Source: Physcia stellaris (Eukaryota > Ascomycota > Lecanoromycetes > Caliciales > Physciaceae). Taken from it: 64,000 nt of DNA. The stretch's first letter is position 1, and every line of letters begins with the position of its first letter. The DNA is taken from the NCBI GenBank assembly GCA_018902385.1, contig JABSSW010000009.1:248001-312000 (forward strand). Reading direction: 5' to 3'. The translations under genes were made by a program, and so were the position numbers. The notes below the pieces were generated by a model. It did not search any database. It saw only the letters and a program-made list of their open reading frames with translations, and was not told the origin of the DNA. Positions 1 to 12,355 of the stretch are shown piece after piece.

Positions 1-1
1 A

Positions 2-448
2 AAAGCTAGCGGGAATATTAAATCTACAAGATCGGCATCACAGCGTCAACAAGACAATCTCCTACTGCAGGCACTTCTCGGAGCTCTCCTTTTGGCATGC
101 ATCTACCCTCTCTATCGAGCACTGAAATCTTCATCGCCAACACCGGGCTCTCATTTGGACGCCGATTTCTGGCAACTGATTCTAAATGTCATTCTCCAGC
201 TTGCTGGTTTCTTGACCCTGCTGCTACCCATTTACCGAGAGACAATAGCCAAGGAATGGGTGGGAACCTGGATCCTGTCGATTCTGGGAATTTTGTCGGC
301 TCTTGTCACGGTACCGCTCTACCTCTTGGCTCCTATATCGTGGAGCACATTCTTCTCCTGGCTGGGTGCGTCGTCCCAATTGCTGGTCGTGCTACAGGTT
401 GCCCTGGTGGCTACTTTTCGAGATGGGGAGCACGTCAAGCAGGCGTGA
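2..448 (+). CDS. 3' end of an integral membrane protein, partial
   Basis: The reading frame is open from the first bases of the window to a stop at 446-448, so the gene starts upstream and only about 148 C-terminal residues are visible. They hold four hydrophobic segments: one near the window edge (LLQALLGALLLACIYPLY), then LILNVILQLAGFLTLLLPIY, WILSILGILSALVTVPLYLL and a last one ending in LVVLQVALVA. A short polar tail (FRDGEHVKQA) follows. This looks like the end of a fungal multi-spanning membrane protein. I do not recognise the family and assign no function. No in-frame ATG lies in the visible part, which supports an upstream start. Confidence 0.55.
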   Translation, partial: KASGNIKSTRSASQRQQDNLLLQALLGALLLACIYPLYRALKSSSPTPGSHLDADFWQLILNVILQLAGFLTLLLPIYRETIAKEWVGTWILSILGILSALVTVPLYLLAPISWSTFFSWLGASSQLLVVLQVALVATFRDGEHVKQA

Positions 449-3086
449 AATGGGCAGCGTCCTACTCATATGTGTCTCCACTGGATTCGATAAGTCGGGT
501 GCTTTTTCTCTTCAGCCTGTCGGTAGTTCCAGATCCGTGGAGGTTTTCTGAATTTTTTAATACAAGTTGCGCGCTAAGGCGGTGCAAAGTTTGGCTTCTC
601 TGACATTGAGGCTTTCTACACGATAGCAATACTTCATCACAGAATCCCGCAATGCAAGGATCACATAAACTGGAAGATTCAGGCCCCCCTTTGAGGTTCT
701 CCATGAGAGCGTGTATCAATCCGTTTTAATGACGAGGGTCAAATTCATTGAAGCACGAGATACAGCACAATTACTCTTAGTCTATTGGTCCTGATTCACT
801 GCGTCCGTTACTTTCCCTCCGTTTACGTGAGCTATACCATAGGCACAGGCCTGACTAGGAAGTAAACGGCGAGCTCATCCAACAACGCTGATTTGAGTGT
901 CTTTCTTGAAGGATTTGCTTGCATCTTGCTTCGGTCTTCTACGAGCAACCCTGACATAAGTTTTCGTCCACATACATACATTCGCAACCTCAAGATCCTT
1001 CTAAGAAAGAAACCGATTCAGGGAGAAAGCGAAGAAGAGGCCACATCAACTACCAAAACAACCTGAACTAACCCCTCCCGATCGATCACGCCTTCTCATC
1101 CTCATCCTTACACTAATGACAGCACATTCTCACCCGCACCTCCGCAATCAATCATCCAAAATCACGCCTTGCCAGACCCTACTCCAGATATATCGGGAGC
1201 CAAAACTCGCCATCAGGTGTTTGAAGCTCGCTGGTAATATTCCGCAAGCAAGCGAGCCCCAAATTGCCGACTGATGGGGATTGGCCTTCAGTCTTCCATC
1301 CTCAGATTTCAATTGAAATTGATTGAGGGGAAAGGAGGAAGAGATGGCAGATAGGAGAGTGAGGAACGATTTTATTAAACAAATAAAACCAAAAAACAAT
1401 CTCGTCAAATCCATCATAAATCATTGAAATTTTCATATCTCCTCACCCCCACCCCACAAGTCCCGCGAAACAAGTATCAACCAACCCTGAACCCAACACA
1501 ATACCGCCACTCGCAATCTCTCGCCTCTTCGCATCCCGGTATAGTCCTTATTCGCACTCGTATATCTGATTTCTCTCCTACCGACCTACCTTCCTTCTTG
1601 ATTTCCATCCTACAGTGACTTGCAATCGGAGCGAATTCAACAATCGAACTCCGTCATAAACTTCCGAAAACACTGGGTACCATCGAGTCTTGTCTCTGGA
1701 TTTTGGATTTTGGATTTAGGATGGGGAGTGAGGATTCAGCATCCCAAGATATGGATGATAAGAGGGGACTGGAAATATCTAATTCTATCTATTTTATCTT
1801 GTGATTATAGAAAGGAAGGGAACGGGATTATCGAGGAGAGGAGAGGAATTACTCGTCCAAAACAATAAACCATCCGTCTTTCTTCCCCCAACACCCTCCT
1901 TCCTCCTCCATCCTCCATCCACCCCCCTCATCCACTCCAAACCCCCTATATATATACACACCTCCCACTCCCATCCCCTAACCTCGCAACTATCCCAACT
2001 CTCGCATTGTATCTGGGTCTTGACGTATTCAATACCTTCTCGAATCTTATCTCACATGCACTAATCTACATCGGCATGAAACAGTTTATTCCAATCAGGT
2101 GCCTTCGCCGCCAAACACTCCATCATCCACATACAAGGCAGACAGGCAACAAAAAAACAACGAATGCAGTCCAAAAAAAAGCAGCATGCGATCATATCTA
2201 TCAATAACCTATCGCACCCCTAGCCCCCATACCAGAACCCTCAATCCCGCAATCTTTCCGCGAGCTGCTGTACTCCATACCTTACTTATGCTCTATACCA
2301 ATCCCCGCATTCATCTATTTCAATCTTATCCAGAGCAATCTCAAAACCCCCACCGTGGCCTTAAAAACCCAAAGAAAATCGCCCCCCGCATCGTCCTCCC
2401 CTCAAGAAACCGGTCGTATACCAGAGAAATCGCCTAACTATACCCCATCCCCTTCCATGCTCCGCAATTTTTCCAAGCTCGACGCCTTTCAAAGGGTTCT
2501 TGGACTTTGTACATATAAGGGAGCCATGTGGTACAAGAAAACAGCTTGCGAAACCACCCCCTCGCACCTTATATCTTGGACAATACCATGAACGAGAACT
2601 ACCTTATAGATTGTATGCCGGCATCGAATTTTCGTCGGAGAAAGAGGGGTGGATAGCTTAGCCTTTTCGGGTACTTTTCCAGGGCAGGGGGTTAGGAGGG
2701 GTGCGCTGACTGACTGATAGCCGTTTTTCTTTTGATTACTCCGTTTTACTCTATATCTTACTCATCATGTGAGCCGATCCAAGGAGGAGGGCTGGGGAAA
2801 TGACGAAACAAAGATAATCAAATGACGCCAGATGCACAATATTCGTATTTCGAGTTCGTTCGCATCCCAAGAACGACCAACAGTTACCCCCGATATCTTA
2901 CCCAACAAACGTAGCATCCAAATCCCTCGTAGATAATACCAAAAGGTTTAGAAAAAAAACCGCCCAATCAAGGCCTCCAACGCCACCCCTCATATATATA
3001 CCCCTTTCCCAGCTTTCCCCCATCTGCCGTCGGTCTGCATTCCCCTCGATTTATACACCACTTCCGCAGCTTCCCCCATCTCACCC
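449..3086. other. Long non-coding stretch, pyrimidine-rich
   Basis: No convincing gene is seen in 2.6 kb. From about 1,050 to 3,080 the plus strand is rich in C and T, with runs of ccctc/cctcc and TATA-like tracts near 1,950 and 2,990. A small tandem of ggattttg-type units lies near 1,698-1,722. Open frames here are low-complexity and lack family features. The stretch lies between two converging genes, so it is probably 3' UTR and intergenic DNA. Confidence 0.5.
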
Positions 3087-6000
3087 CTACGCCTCATCAG
3101 CCAACGCACTCATACTAGTCCCAAACAGCGGCACCGGACTATCGCTGATCCCCTGAACGCCCAAGTCCTTCAACCTCATGCCCGCCATCCCGCTCCCGGC
3201 TCTACTGCCCCCCGCCCCGTCCGCGGCGCCACCAGCCGCAGGCGTGCCAACCTCGCTGCCGGGCCAAGCCCACAGCGACGCGAAGTCGATATCGTTCTCC
3301 GGCCCCGAGGACTCGTCGGAGCCGCTGGTGCCGAGGAGGTTGTCCGTGTTGTCGAGATCGAGGAGGCCGCTGAAGGAATTGGTGCGGACGTACGGCATGC
3401 GCGGCGGCGCGGTCTGGGCTGGGGCTGAGGAAGTTGGGGAGTTGAGGGTCGGGAGGGTGAAGGAGGGCATGGGCGATGCGGCGGAGATGGTGGGATCGAG
3501 GGAGGAGGTTGGGACGCCGTGGTGGGTTGATGGGACCGAGCCCGCTAGTTGCGAGGAGGGGTCCGGGTGCGTCATTTGTTGGACGAAGGGGCTGAAGCGG
3601 TGTTGGGGGAAGGAGCCTGGGGTGGAGCTGGGGAGGGCGATGGAGGATGGCATGCTTTGTTGCGGGCTTTGGCTTTGTTGGTCTTGTTTGAAGATGATGT
3701 CGCGGAAGGAGGCGATGATTTGGACCATTCGCGCGGCTTGGGCGTCGAGTGTGCCGCAGTAGGTGAGGATGGAGACGGCGTTTTCGATGGACTGGTCGGT
3801 TGCTTCGTGGGTGGAGTGAGCGGCTAGTCGGCCGGTTAAGATGACGAGTGCGGCGGAGAAGAGGCAGTAGATAATGAATGGATTCTGCATTGGGAGGTAT
3901 CCGCCTTCGCACGCGGCCTGGATGATTGCGATGGAGTGCAGAGAGGCGATGATACAAGCTTCCGAGAATTTTTCTGTTTTTCCGCGTCTGGGTTTTGGAT
4001 ATTCGTGAGAACCAAGGTATTTGCGTTGCAGCTCTGAGCTCAATAGATACAGGAAGAAGGGGCGAGTAAACAAGATGATAGCATGGCAGTAAATCATGTT
4101 GACGTGTAGGATCAGTATGGCCTGCCGTGGATTACTTGGTGAAGCCTGCCGCCAATGCAGTGCGGCTGGTAAAGTCTTGGGCCAGACCTTGCATCGGTCT
4201 GCAATCGCTTGCGCGGTCTTAGTCGATACTTTACGCTTTGAGTAAACATCTCTAATGATGATGCTCAAGATATGGCACCCTCGAACCCCAGCCTCAAGCC
4301 CGGAATAGTAGAATTTCATATCGCTGGGCGTGGGATGTGGAGATGCGGGCGGTGGATCAAGAGCGTCACCAGAGCAATCTTCTTCACGAATAGCAGGCGG
4401 CCGTCCGAGGGAAATTGCAAGAAAACGGTCCATGACGAAAAGCGATCGCCATACTTTTCGTCTGAGGTGTTGCTCCGCCGGCGGGAAGATCACCATTGTT
4501 TCTTCGCGATGCAGGCCCAGAGAATATGCGGAGCGAGCAGCCATCCCTTCACATCTGTAAGTAGACATTTACTCACGCAGGCTGATAGATATACCTAAGT
4601 ATGCATAAGCGGCATTACGCTTTGAACGACACAGCATAAATAATGTCATCAGCAACAGAGCCTGAACCGACCAAAAGTCTGCATCCTCGAACCCAACAAC
4701 GGGGTCGTTCAATTGCTTCGCGTTGAGGTAAAAGATGTCACATTTATATGCGCTACGCAGATTGTCAACGAGCATCGATTCCGGACTTCCAGCTGTTGGC
4801 GTTGCCAGAACAAGGCCCATGGCCAGTACCAAGTTGAGCAAGCAGAGCCACGAGGGATCGACAAATAGTGGAGAAGTGTAGCACTTCTCAAGTCTCTCGT
4901 AGAATTCCCTCTCATCGAAGACTTGGATAAGGTTGGCATTGACAAAGAAGGCATTGACTAGGACGTAAGTGGTCTGCTTATCAGGGAGTAGATGCGTCAT
5001 TTGTGATTTTGGTGGATCGGCGAGTGCATTTTCTGTAAGGCGATGGCGCCCTGGATCTGTGGTGAATGTGGATGGGCCGATGGTTGACTCGACCATCAGC
5101 CGGATCAACTGTAGGAATGATAGCGTCGCTGTGTCTCCCACGTATACTAGGTGTCGTAAGCACACTGTCGTAACGCATATCAAGTCATAGGATTAGGGCG
5201 AAAGTAGCAACAGGATTGAGATGTAGGACTGTGATGGAGAATGCAAGGAGTCTAGGAAACCTAGGATAGTTGATACACCAATAGAAATGCGTGTACACGC
5301 AAGTAAAACAGACATTCTTCGTAGGTACACTGGGTTGAATTCGGTGCCCCGAACAGTCCGATGTAACGCTGCTTCCGAGCCTCGAAATCCTCGTATTTTC
5401 CTCGTGCAGGGTTGTTTGGAGGAGAAAGGCCAATATAGAGGGACCGTCGGAAGAATTTGCAAAAAGGCATAAACTCACATAGTCTCCCATGAGGATCCAC
5501 CAGCATTCGGGTCATGGTATGATTATCGGCCTCCTCCTCACCCTCGCTAGAGGCTGCGCCAGGGGTACTTCGCCGGCGCTCCAGGTGCCCGTTGGAAGGT
5601 GGGCGCAGATGATTGGATACCATCTTGTTATAGACCTCAGAGGGTGTTCCTTTCTTACTTTGAAATCGCTCATCCTGAAGAGTCGCAGGGGTAGCCACGC
5701 TGCTGCGATATGATCCTTCACCCTCTGAGCCAGTTCTTTGCCGCTTACGATCGGGTGTGTTGTAGCCGCCGGTGAAGCCATGGTGACCGGTAAGGTATGT
5801 ACAGCTTAATCCACGTTTGTTGCAAGCTGGGACGGGTTAGCTGCTTTCCGTTCGAGGTAATGAGTGATGATGGGCTCGCAAGTGAGAGACACACTGTTAC
5901 ACGGTTGAGAACCATCGCACTAGATAGGAGTTGCGGTTAGCGAACGATGGGACAGGCGATGGAGTGGTGGTGAGTAGAATGTGGAAGGATAGGGATGAAC

Positions 6001-6172
6001 AGAGTGGCTTAGGAGGTATCTCCGGGAGGCTCATGGTCCGCAATACGTAATGATTGCGCAATAGGGTACCAGAGCACCTCTCTTCGCGTACCTTTTGTTT
6101 CCTCCTCTTACAGCTGTCGCATGCCTGGGCGGTCCGCTGCCGCTTGTCGTCGTCAACCTTGGGGCGGGTCAT
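3087..6172 (-). CDS. Zn2Cys6 (Gal4-type) transcription factor with fungal_trans domain
   Basis: Five exons give 821 residues: 6172-6092, 5919-5895, 5826-5479, 5146-4595 and 4546-3087. Splicing restores a perfect binuclear zinc cluster, C-x2-C-x6-C-x5-C-x2-C-x6-C (CDSCKRRKQKC, then PCNTC), from about residue 18. The knuckle is split over three exons, the middle one only 25 nt. Residues about 155-560 match the fungal-specific factor domain, with LLYVGDTATLSFLQLIR, YLGMAARSAYSLGLHRE and WRSLFVMDRFLAISLGRPP. The C-terminus is rich in Ser, Pro and Gln and ends in an acidic, Gly-rich patch, as in activation regions. Intron 3 (332 nt) is long for this genome and has GTGAGT...CTAG ends. The factor should bind CGG-type sites in the nucleus. 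Its targets cannot be read from sequence; the GH5 gene is the next gene upstream on the same strand. Confidence 0.85.
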
Positions 6173-6971
6173 GTCGAAGGAGTGTATGTGAGCAGAGAGT
6201 GAAGCTCGAGGATTCGGTAATCGATATCAAGCGCCATCCTTAGTGACTGTTGCGGCGCTTGTTTGCGCAAATGGCCCAAAGGGGCGATGGACGGATCGAG
6301 CGGAATGTTGGATGAGGTCATGCCCAGTAGCGATCATCGATTGGATAGAACTAGAATGCTGGCAGCTGCTCTGCTTGTCCTGGTCGCAACATGGCCCCGG
6401 AGAAAGCTCCGCAAGGTGTGGAGGAATGGTCACACCCGAACAAGGGGGAAATAGTACCTCTCTTTTCTAGAGATTGCTTAACGGCATCGTCGGCATGCAC
6501 TTGGGCACCTTTCCGGGCTATGAGAAGTAAATTGCCACACCTCTCAACCCTGAACAATCTAGGGTTGTAGAACGTCGTCCTTCTGCATCGTGCTTCTAAA
6601 AGGAGAGTGTTGTACGTAATGTCAGTTGCTTAGATCATTAAATGCGATTTATCATGGACTATGAGTGAAACACCAGCGTGCCATTTGCCAGATCATCAAG
6701 CATCAAACCCGACGGACGCACGGTACGCGTTCGAAATAGCAGAGAGGTCAATCCAAAACCATACTTATCAATGATCATATCGGCCCATTCAAACAATTTC
6801 AGATAGTAATCATCGTCAATGAATTGACCATCATGATGTAGCTAGGTATATACAAACAACGAAAATAGCCACATCGGGCGTGCTCCAGAAATGCCATGCA
6901 TATTAGATGGAAGAAAAATCAACAAGCCCTCCAACCCCAAAGAAATGCTTCGTAGTCCTAAATGACTGTCA
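6173..6971. other. Intergenic
   Basis: This lies between the end of the GH5 gene and the start of the zinc-cluster factor, both on the minus strand. It should hold the factor's promoter and 5' UTR. I see no coding frame with family features and no repeat. Confidence 0.4.
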
Positions 6972-7574
6972 CTACTCCTCGACCCAATCACACTCATCCT
7001 CTCCCTCCTCCCCACCGGCACCGAGATTGTCAAGTCCTCCACTGAGACCACCTTGCTGACCCTGTTCCCCTGGGTTTCCTGTGCTGGCCGTGGTGCCCGG
7101 TACCGCGGCCTGCGAGCTCGATACCACAACCGTCTGCAAAGTGGTAGGCTGATAGCCCATCGGCATCGTGGTCGTGGGTGCAGGGCTGCCAGTACTAACA
7201 GGGCCGCTAGTACTTGTAGGGCCACCAGCAGTGCTCGTGGTGTTGACGGGCACCGGCATATGCACACCTGTTGACATTTGCACCATTGCGGAGGTTGTTG
7301 AGGAGGTTGTTGAGAAGCTGAACGTCGAGGTGGGAGGAGTGGTTGATGCAGGGCCACCACCACCAAGGTTATCCAAACCCCCTCCGAGTGCCGCTGATGA
7401 CGTAGTAGTTACAGCTACCGTGGATGTTGAGGTAGCGGCAACGCTTCCCGCGGTGGTGGTGTCTTCCGGGGACTGGGTTTGCGAGCTTGCGTGTTCTTCT
7501 GCGCTGGTGGATGATGGGCCCGTGGCAGGAGCCGTGGTTTCTGAGCCTGGTCCCGATCCTGAGCCTGATGCCGT

Positions 7575-7610
<36 letters not shown>

Positions 7611-8811
7611 TGCTGAGCCGGAACCAGAAGAATTACCACCACCAGAGCCGCCCTTGAACTTCTCGACGAAACATTTGGTCAGGAGTGGCTGGTCGGTCAT
7701 TTGTTTAGTCTTTTCATCTACATGAGGAGTGAGAGAAAGAACATAGGCGTCGGGATCGAAGCTGCCGGCTGCCCAGCCCAGCATGCCGAGATAGACATCA
7801 CTATTCTCGTTCAGATAGTCGGCGACCTCGCAGACATGAGTCATACATGAGGGATTCTGGCTCCCACCACCGATTTCGGACAGCAGGGCTTGTCTCTTCT
7901 CTTGCCTCAGCCATGTTGCGAGCGGCTTGAATGCAACCTCAATGTCACTTCCGTCGCAAGAAGTGTGAGTACCAGTGTTGTCGAAATCGAGGTATTTGTG
8001 CACATCAAAGACAAGGTTATCAGTGGAGCCGTCCAGGTTGACGACCTTTGCCAGTTCCGGGCCCGATTTAGACGAGACGAAGGACTCTGCTGACGTGTAG
8101 CCTGTTCCGGGTAGGAGAATAGTATGTTCGGTAGCACCTGCTTTGCGGATCGCAGTTACGGCTGCTTGGACAGACTTGGCCCAGATAGCCAAGTCAGGAA
8201 CTGCAAAGGTTAGCTTTAGTGAACTCTAAGCCCTCTCTTTGGCAGCTCTTACTGTCATGTGGCTCGTTGACAATACCCATCACAACCTTGGGCTGCTTGG
8301 CATACTGTTTCCCTAATTGGCTCCACAAGCTTGCGAAATCACTATCCTTCGGACCACCCTGACCGATGATTTCTCCGTCCCAGCGGGCATAATTATGGAT
8401 ATCAATAATACAATAGGCACCGGTGTCCAAACAGGCTTGCATCAATTCATCGTATTTGCCCATGGCCGTGGAGTCCAGTGTACCTCCAAGCTTGTTGTTC
8501 ACCAGGTATTGCCAGCCGACTGGCAATCGGAAGGCATTCAGTCCGTCGTTTTGGACAAAGTGCTTCATCTGAGCAGGACCATCTTTACCGAGGGTTGGGT
8601 TCAGTGGAGGATCGACTTTTTGGAGGTCACAGAATCCCTTGGCTTATAATTAGTATCATTCAGCAGTCATAGGAATCATATGTGTGCCTACATCGGTGGT
8701 GCAGCCGAAATCAAAACCTCCCATATTAACACCCGACCAAGCATAGCCAGCAGCATAGGTCTGGCCTACGGTCAAAGCCGCCACCGAGCCAGCGAGGAGC
8801 TTTGAAAACAT
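6972..8811 (-). CDS. Secreted GH5 endo-beta-1,4-glucanase (cellulase) with long Ser/Thr/Gly tail
   Basis: Three exons (8811-8692, 8637-8253, 8200-6972) encode 577 residues. A signal peptide (MFSKLLAGSVAALTVGQTYA) is followed by a GH5 barrel: GVNMGGFDFGCTTD, FRLPVGWQYL, DIHNYARWDG, the acid/base Glu in IVNEPHD (about E165) and the nucleophile in ALLSEIGG (about E277). It should hydrolyse internal beta-1,4 bonds of cellulose outside the cell. After residue 345 or so the protein becomes a 230-residue low-complexity tail of Gly-Ser dipeptides and Ser/Thr/Pro. The tail holds two copies of a GGLDNLG motif and an acidic end (GEEGEDECDWVEE). No cellulose-binding module is visible, though many fungal GH5 cellulases carry one. 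The upstream in-frame codons at 8910 are ignored because the ATG at 8811 starts the signal peptide. Confidence 0.9.
7575..7610. repeat. Hexamer minisatellite inside the GH5 tail
   Basis: Six perfect tandem copies of a GCCTGA hexamer lie at 7575-7610, flanked by degenerate copies. On the coding (minus) strand they read as alternating Ser and Gly codons, so copy-number changes would alter linker length without a frameshift. Confidence 0.85.
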
Positions 8812-10107
8812 AGTTGCAAAGTGCAAGTGCGATCCGCTTGACGATATATGCAGTGATACAGAGTGGAAGACGCGCGGCAGTGTGCACGAGCAATGACAGT
8901 GTACAAACACTTGACTGAATGAAGAGAAAGAATCGCGCGGCGATCAAGCACACACTACCAGCAAGCGATAGCCAAAAGAGTGAGGCGTATGCTTGAGATA
9001 TAGCACAGGAGAAAGAGAAGAAACGAATGGATGGGATTAGGCAGGTATAAGAAACAATGTGAAGAAGGATGAGTTGCCGTCAGCAGCAGGTGGCACCTGG
9101 TGGTGGCCCGGGCCCACGACTCGACTCGAAACAGTTTGAGCCTCGGGGTGGACTTGTCATGCGGGCGATAGGACGGCATCTTTGCGGTCAATTTGCAGAC
9201 TCGGACTAGGGGCGGTCAATGTCTCTGTGCGGGTAAGATGAAGAGATGAAACGAATACTGGATGTCCGTCTCGGCCGCACATAATCTTATCAAAGGGGAA
9301 GGTCATCCTTCATGATGAATACTCTGGATAATCCCAGAATAGATCCTTGGTCAGCTTGGAGGATTATAGAAGAAAGAAAGATCAACATGGTGACCGAGGT
9401 GATCACGGCGCTGGCCCCCAGTTTGAGCAAGACAAAGATAAAAAGGTTTGTGAGTTATATGAGTGCCCAGGGGATGGATTGTTGTGGGGAGTTTCATGCC
9501 GGGATCTAAGCGAGCATTTCAAACATGTCGGCTACATGGCCCGGAACACACGGGCTGACCGTTATAGACGCGCCTATCATCGAGTCATCTCATCTTGAAT
9601 GCCTTCAATGTCTTACTTTCTCGGCCACTGGGATTCGGGAAACGCTTGCACTGCACACCGCTCGGGGCCCACGTGCTTGTCGGACTTTACAATTGTACCC
9701 TGTCGGAGATCCGTGGGGGTTTTTTTAATACCACTGAGACAGGAGCATGATGATTGTAACTTGCAGTAGCACATGCGAGATCCATCTTACCTGCCTGCTT
9801 TTCTCCTACCTTTGGAACCATGAACCGATTATGCCGAGGACGTGATCAGCTTGTCCGAGTCAAGAGATTGACCACTGGAAAAATATCCCGATTCACTGAG
9901 TCTTGTTGATCTAGCAGCTGAGAACTTCCCAAGGTTGACCATTGCTAATTGCCCTCTCAAACGGAAGTAGCTGTAGAGCCTAATAGCCCATAGGTCATGA
10001 CGCAATGTTTCGCCCCTCCCGTGTTGAACCGATGGTTAAGTGTACATGCCGTATCTGTTGTTTGTAGCATGTTGAGCACCCATGCCGCTGCCAACCGTGA
10101 CGAGTAT
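8812..10107. other. Intergenic, GH5 promoter side
   Basis: This 1.3-kb gap holds the GH5 upstream region (right of 8811) and the 3' flank of the branchpoint-bridging protein gene. Small open frames show no family signal. No repeats or RNA genes were recognised. Confidence 0.4.
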
Positions 10108-12355
10108 TCAAGCACCTGGAGGCGGGGGAGGAGGGGGCTGGTCACTAGGTGGCTGTGATGTGTTAGAAACAAAAAAGCATGATGCGGGACAGTTGACTCA
10201 CCGGTGGTGGAGGAGCTTCTCCAGGCGGAGGAGGTGGTGCTCCATTCGAGCCTTTGGCACCATAGCCCTGGTACATGGACGGGAGACCAGGAGGAGCACC
10301 CAGACCGCCAGCGCTACCACCAAGACCAGGAGGAGCTCCTATTCCACTTTGACCTCCGTAACCCCCAGAACCGCCGTAGCCGCCCGGATATCCTCCGTAC
10401 CCGTAATCTTGTCCGCCTGATGGAGGTGGAGGGGGAGCTTCCTGTTGTCGCTGCCATGGAGCAGCCCCACCTGGAGGTGCTCCATATCCACCCGACTGTT
10501 GTCCGTAACCTCCGTAATTGTCGCCTCCATGGCCACCTGCAGCCCATGGTGGAGCTGAGCCACCATCTCTCGATTGGTAGTCGTCGCGGCGATCATTTCC
10601 GCCTCGAGCCCATGGAGCAGCTGCACCAGTAGGACCTTTCTGCCATGGCTTGAGGTCGCGGTCGCCTTCTCCATACCCATCGGCACCTCCACCATAGCCG
10701 CCGGGTCCCGCTTCGATACGTTGAGTGGCGCCGTTAGCAGCGGGAGCGCCACCAGACAGCTCGTTCATAAGTTGCTTTAAAGAGTTGTCAACGACTCGAA
10801 TATCATGAAGCTAAGATTGGCTTACCTCGTATTCACGATCAACCGCATCACCTCCGCCAATAGCTGGACGATCAGGCGCACCGCCAGGTGCATCATTACG
10901 CCAGTTCGCTCCACGTTGCCGGTCTGGACAATCTCGCGCCATATGTCCAGCGTTGCCACAAACACGGCAAATGATATTGGCTGTGAAATTTCGTTGCTCG
11001 GGGCAGTCATACTTGCGATGACCGATTTGACCACCTGTATAAGTCTTAGCGTATTCCCCTACAACGAGTCCAAAGAACGACTGACAGTTTTGGCAAGCTT
11101 GGTTTTCGTCGTCACGAAGCGTTCCGTTGAGCGCTGCAAGCTCACGAAGTTGGTTGCGTTTGAGCTCGTTCTGTCCTTCAGGGATCGAAGCGGCCTGAAA
11201 ACGTTTAGCACACCATCCACACCACGGAGTGTAAGGAAGACCTGCCGTCTCGATGACGTTATGGATGAGCTTCTTCGCCTTGTTGACTTTCTCTTCCGTA
11301 TCTGCCATGATCAAGCAATGTAGATCTTCTTCCTGGTTGCTGGTGTGAGCTGCATCAGAACGACCCTTTCCTTCTTTCACAGATCCTTTTCCTCGGATTG
11401 CAATCTTTGCCAAAGATTCTGTTTCCATCTTTTTCAATGTATTGCCACGAGGTCCGATAAGCAGTCCAACTTTAGTACGAGGAAGAGAGCTAAGTGTTAG
11501 TCTATGCAAATCAAGAGTAACGACAATATACACGGAAGGTTAGGGGTTAGTAGCAGTACAAGCGGCGTCCTCCGATAGATGCCGCTTGCATCACCAAGGG
11601 AGGAGGGAGAGCAAGGAAATGGTTAGAACTCAGAGGGTTAGTTAGCATACTGAAGTTAATTTCCGGGTAGTCATTGACCGGCACATAGACCTTCTCCTGT
11701 GTCTTAGTAGGGCGCCTATAATCAGAAGGCGGGTGGTAATTAGGAATGATCTTCATGGCCTTTTCGATCTGCTTATGACGTTCGTCCTCGAGACGCTTGC
11801 GGTAACGGTACTCTCGAGTATTAACACGACGACCGAAGTTGTCATACTGCGGTGGTGGAGAAGGGGACCTAGAACAGTCAGTTGAGAGTATGCTGGATAT
11901 AGTTTGAGGACGACTCACCTGTCACCATCTGCTGGAACAACATCGTTAATTCGAAGCTTCTCACTGATCTCTTGAATACGCAAGTGTAGGACGTAGGCTT
12001 CAAGTTGTTCATTTGTCATATTGGCTTTGATCTCGGTAGGTAATCCCATCAAACCAGCCGCTTTGTTTTCCGAGGCATCTCCCCAACGGTTCCTCTTCTT
12101 GCGTCGTCGCTCTCCGCCGTCAACTGGGTCAGCTAATGAAGTCAGTGGCAATTCTGAAGGTGGAAGATGTATAGGAATCAGCGTACCTCGCTCTGGGCTG
12201 CGGCCCCGTTTGCCATCGGACATGCCAGTAAGTGGCTGACTCGGATTGTAGCCTCCATCGTCGACAGGAGGAGTCGAGTCATTTCCACCAAACCTTCGTC
12301 GAGTACCAAGTGGTATGTTATTAGATCCTGTGATACCTTGATTACGCCACGCCAT
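10108..12355 (-). CDS. Branchpoint-bridging protein (splicing factor 1, BBP/Msl5)
   Basis: Eight exons (12355-12187, 12132-11919, 11868-11651, 11469-11246, 11194-11086, 11034-10826, 10774-10202, 10152-10108) give 586 residues. The N-terminus [17 protein letters not shown] is the conserved fungal BBP start. A helix-hairpin region (KRKKNRWGD-like) follows, then the KH/QUA2 domain ([12 protein letters not shown], about 198-290) and two CCHC zinc knuckles ([14 protein letters not shown] at about 309, [14 protein letters not shown]). The tail is Gly/Pro-rich and ends in poly-Pro. The protein binds the intron branch site and bridges U1 and U2AF in early spliceosome assembly in the nucleus. The intron after codon 275 appears to use a GC donor (GCAGGT...TTTTCAG, 51 nt). 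It is a multiple of three and open in frame, so retention would insert 17 residues. The other introns are GT-AG. Confidence 0.93.

Noticed and set aside
7168-7725. Plus-strand 185-codon open frame over the GH5 tail
   Set aside because: It is the mirror of the low-complexity Gly-Ser and Ser/Thr coding region and gives a Glu/Pro/Val-rich artefact.
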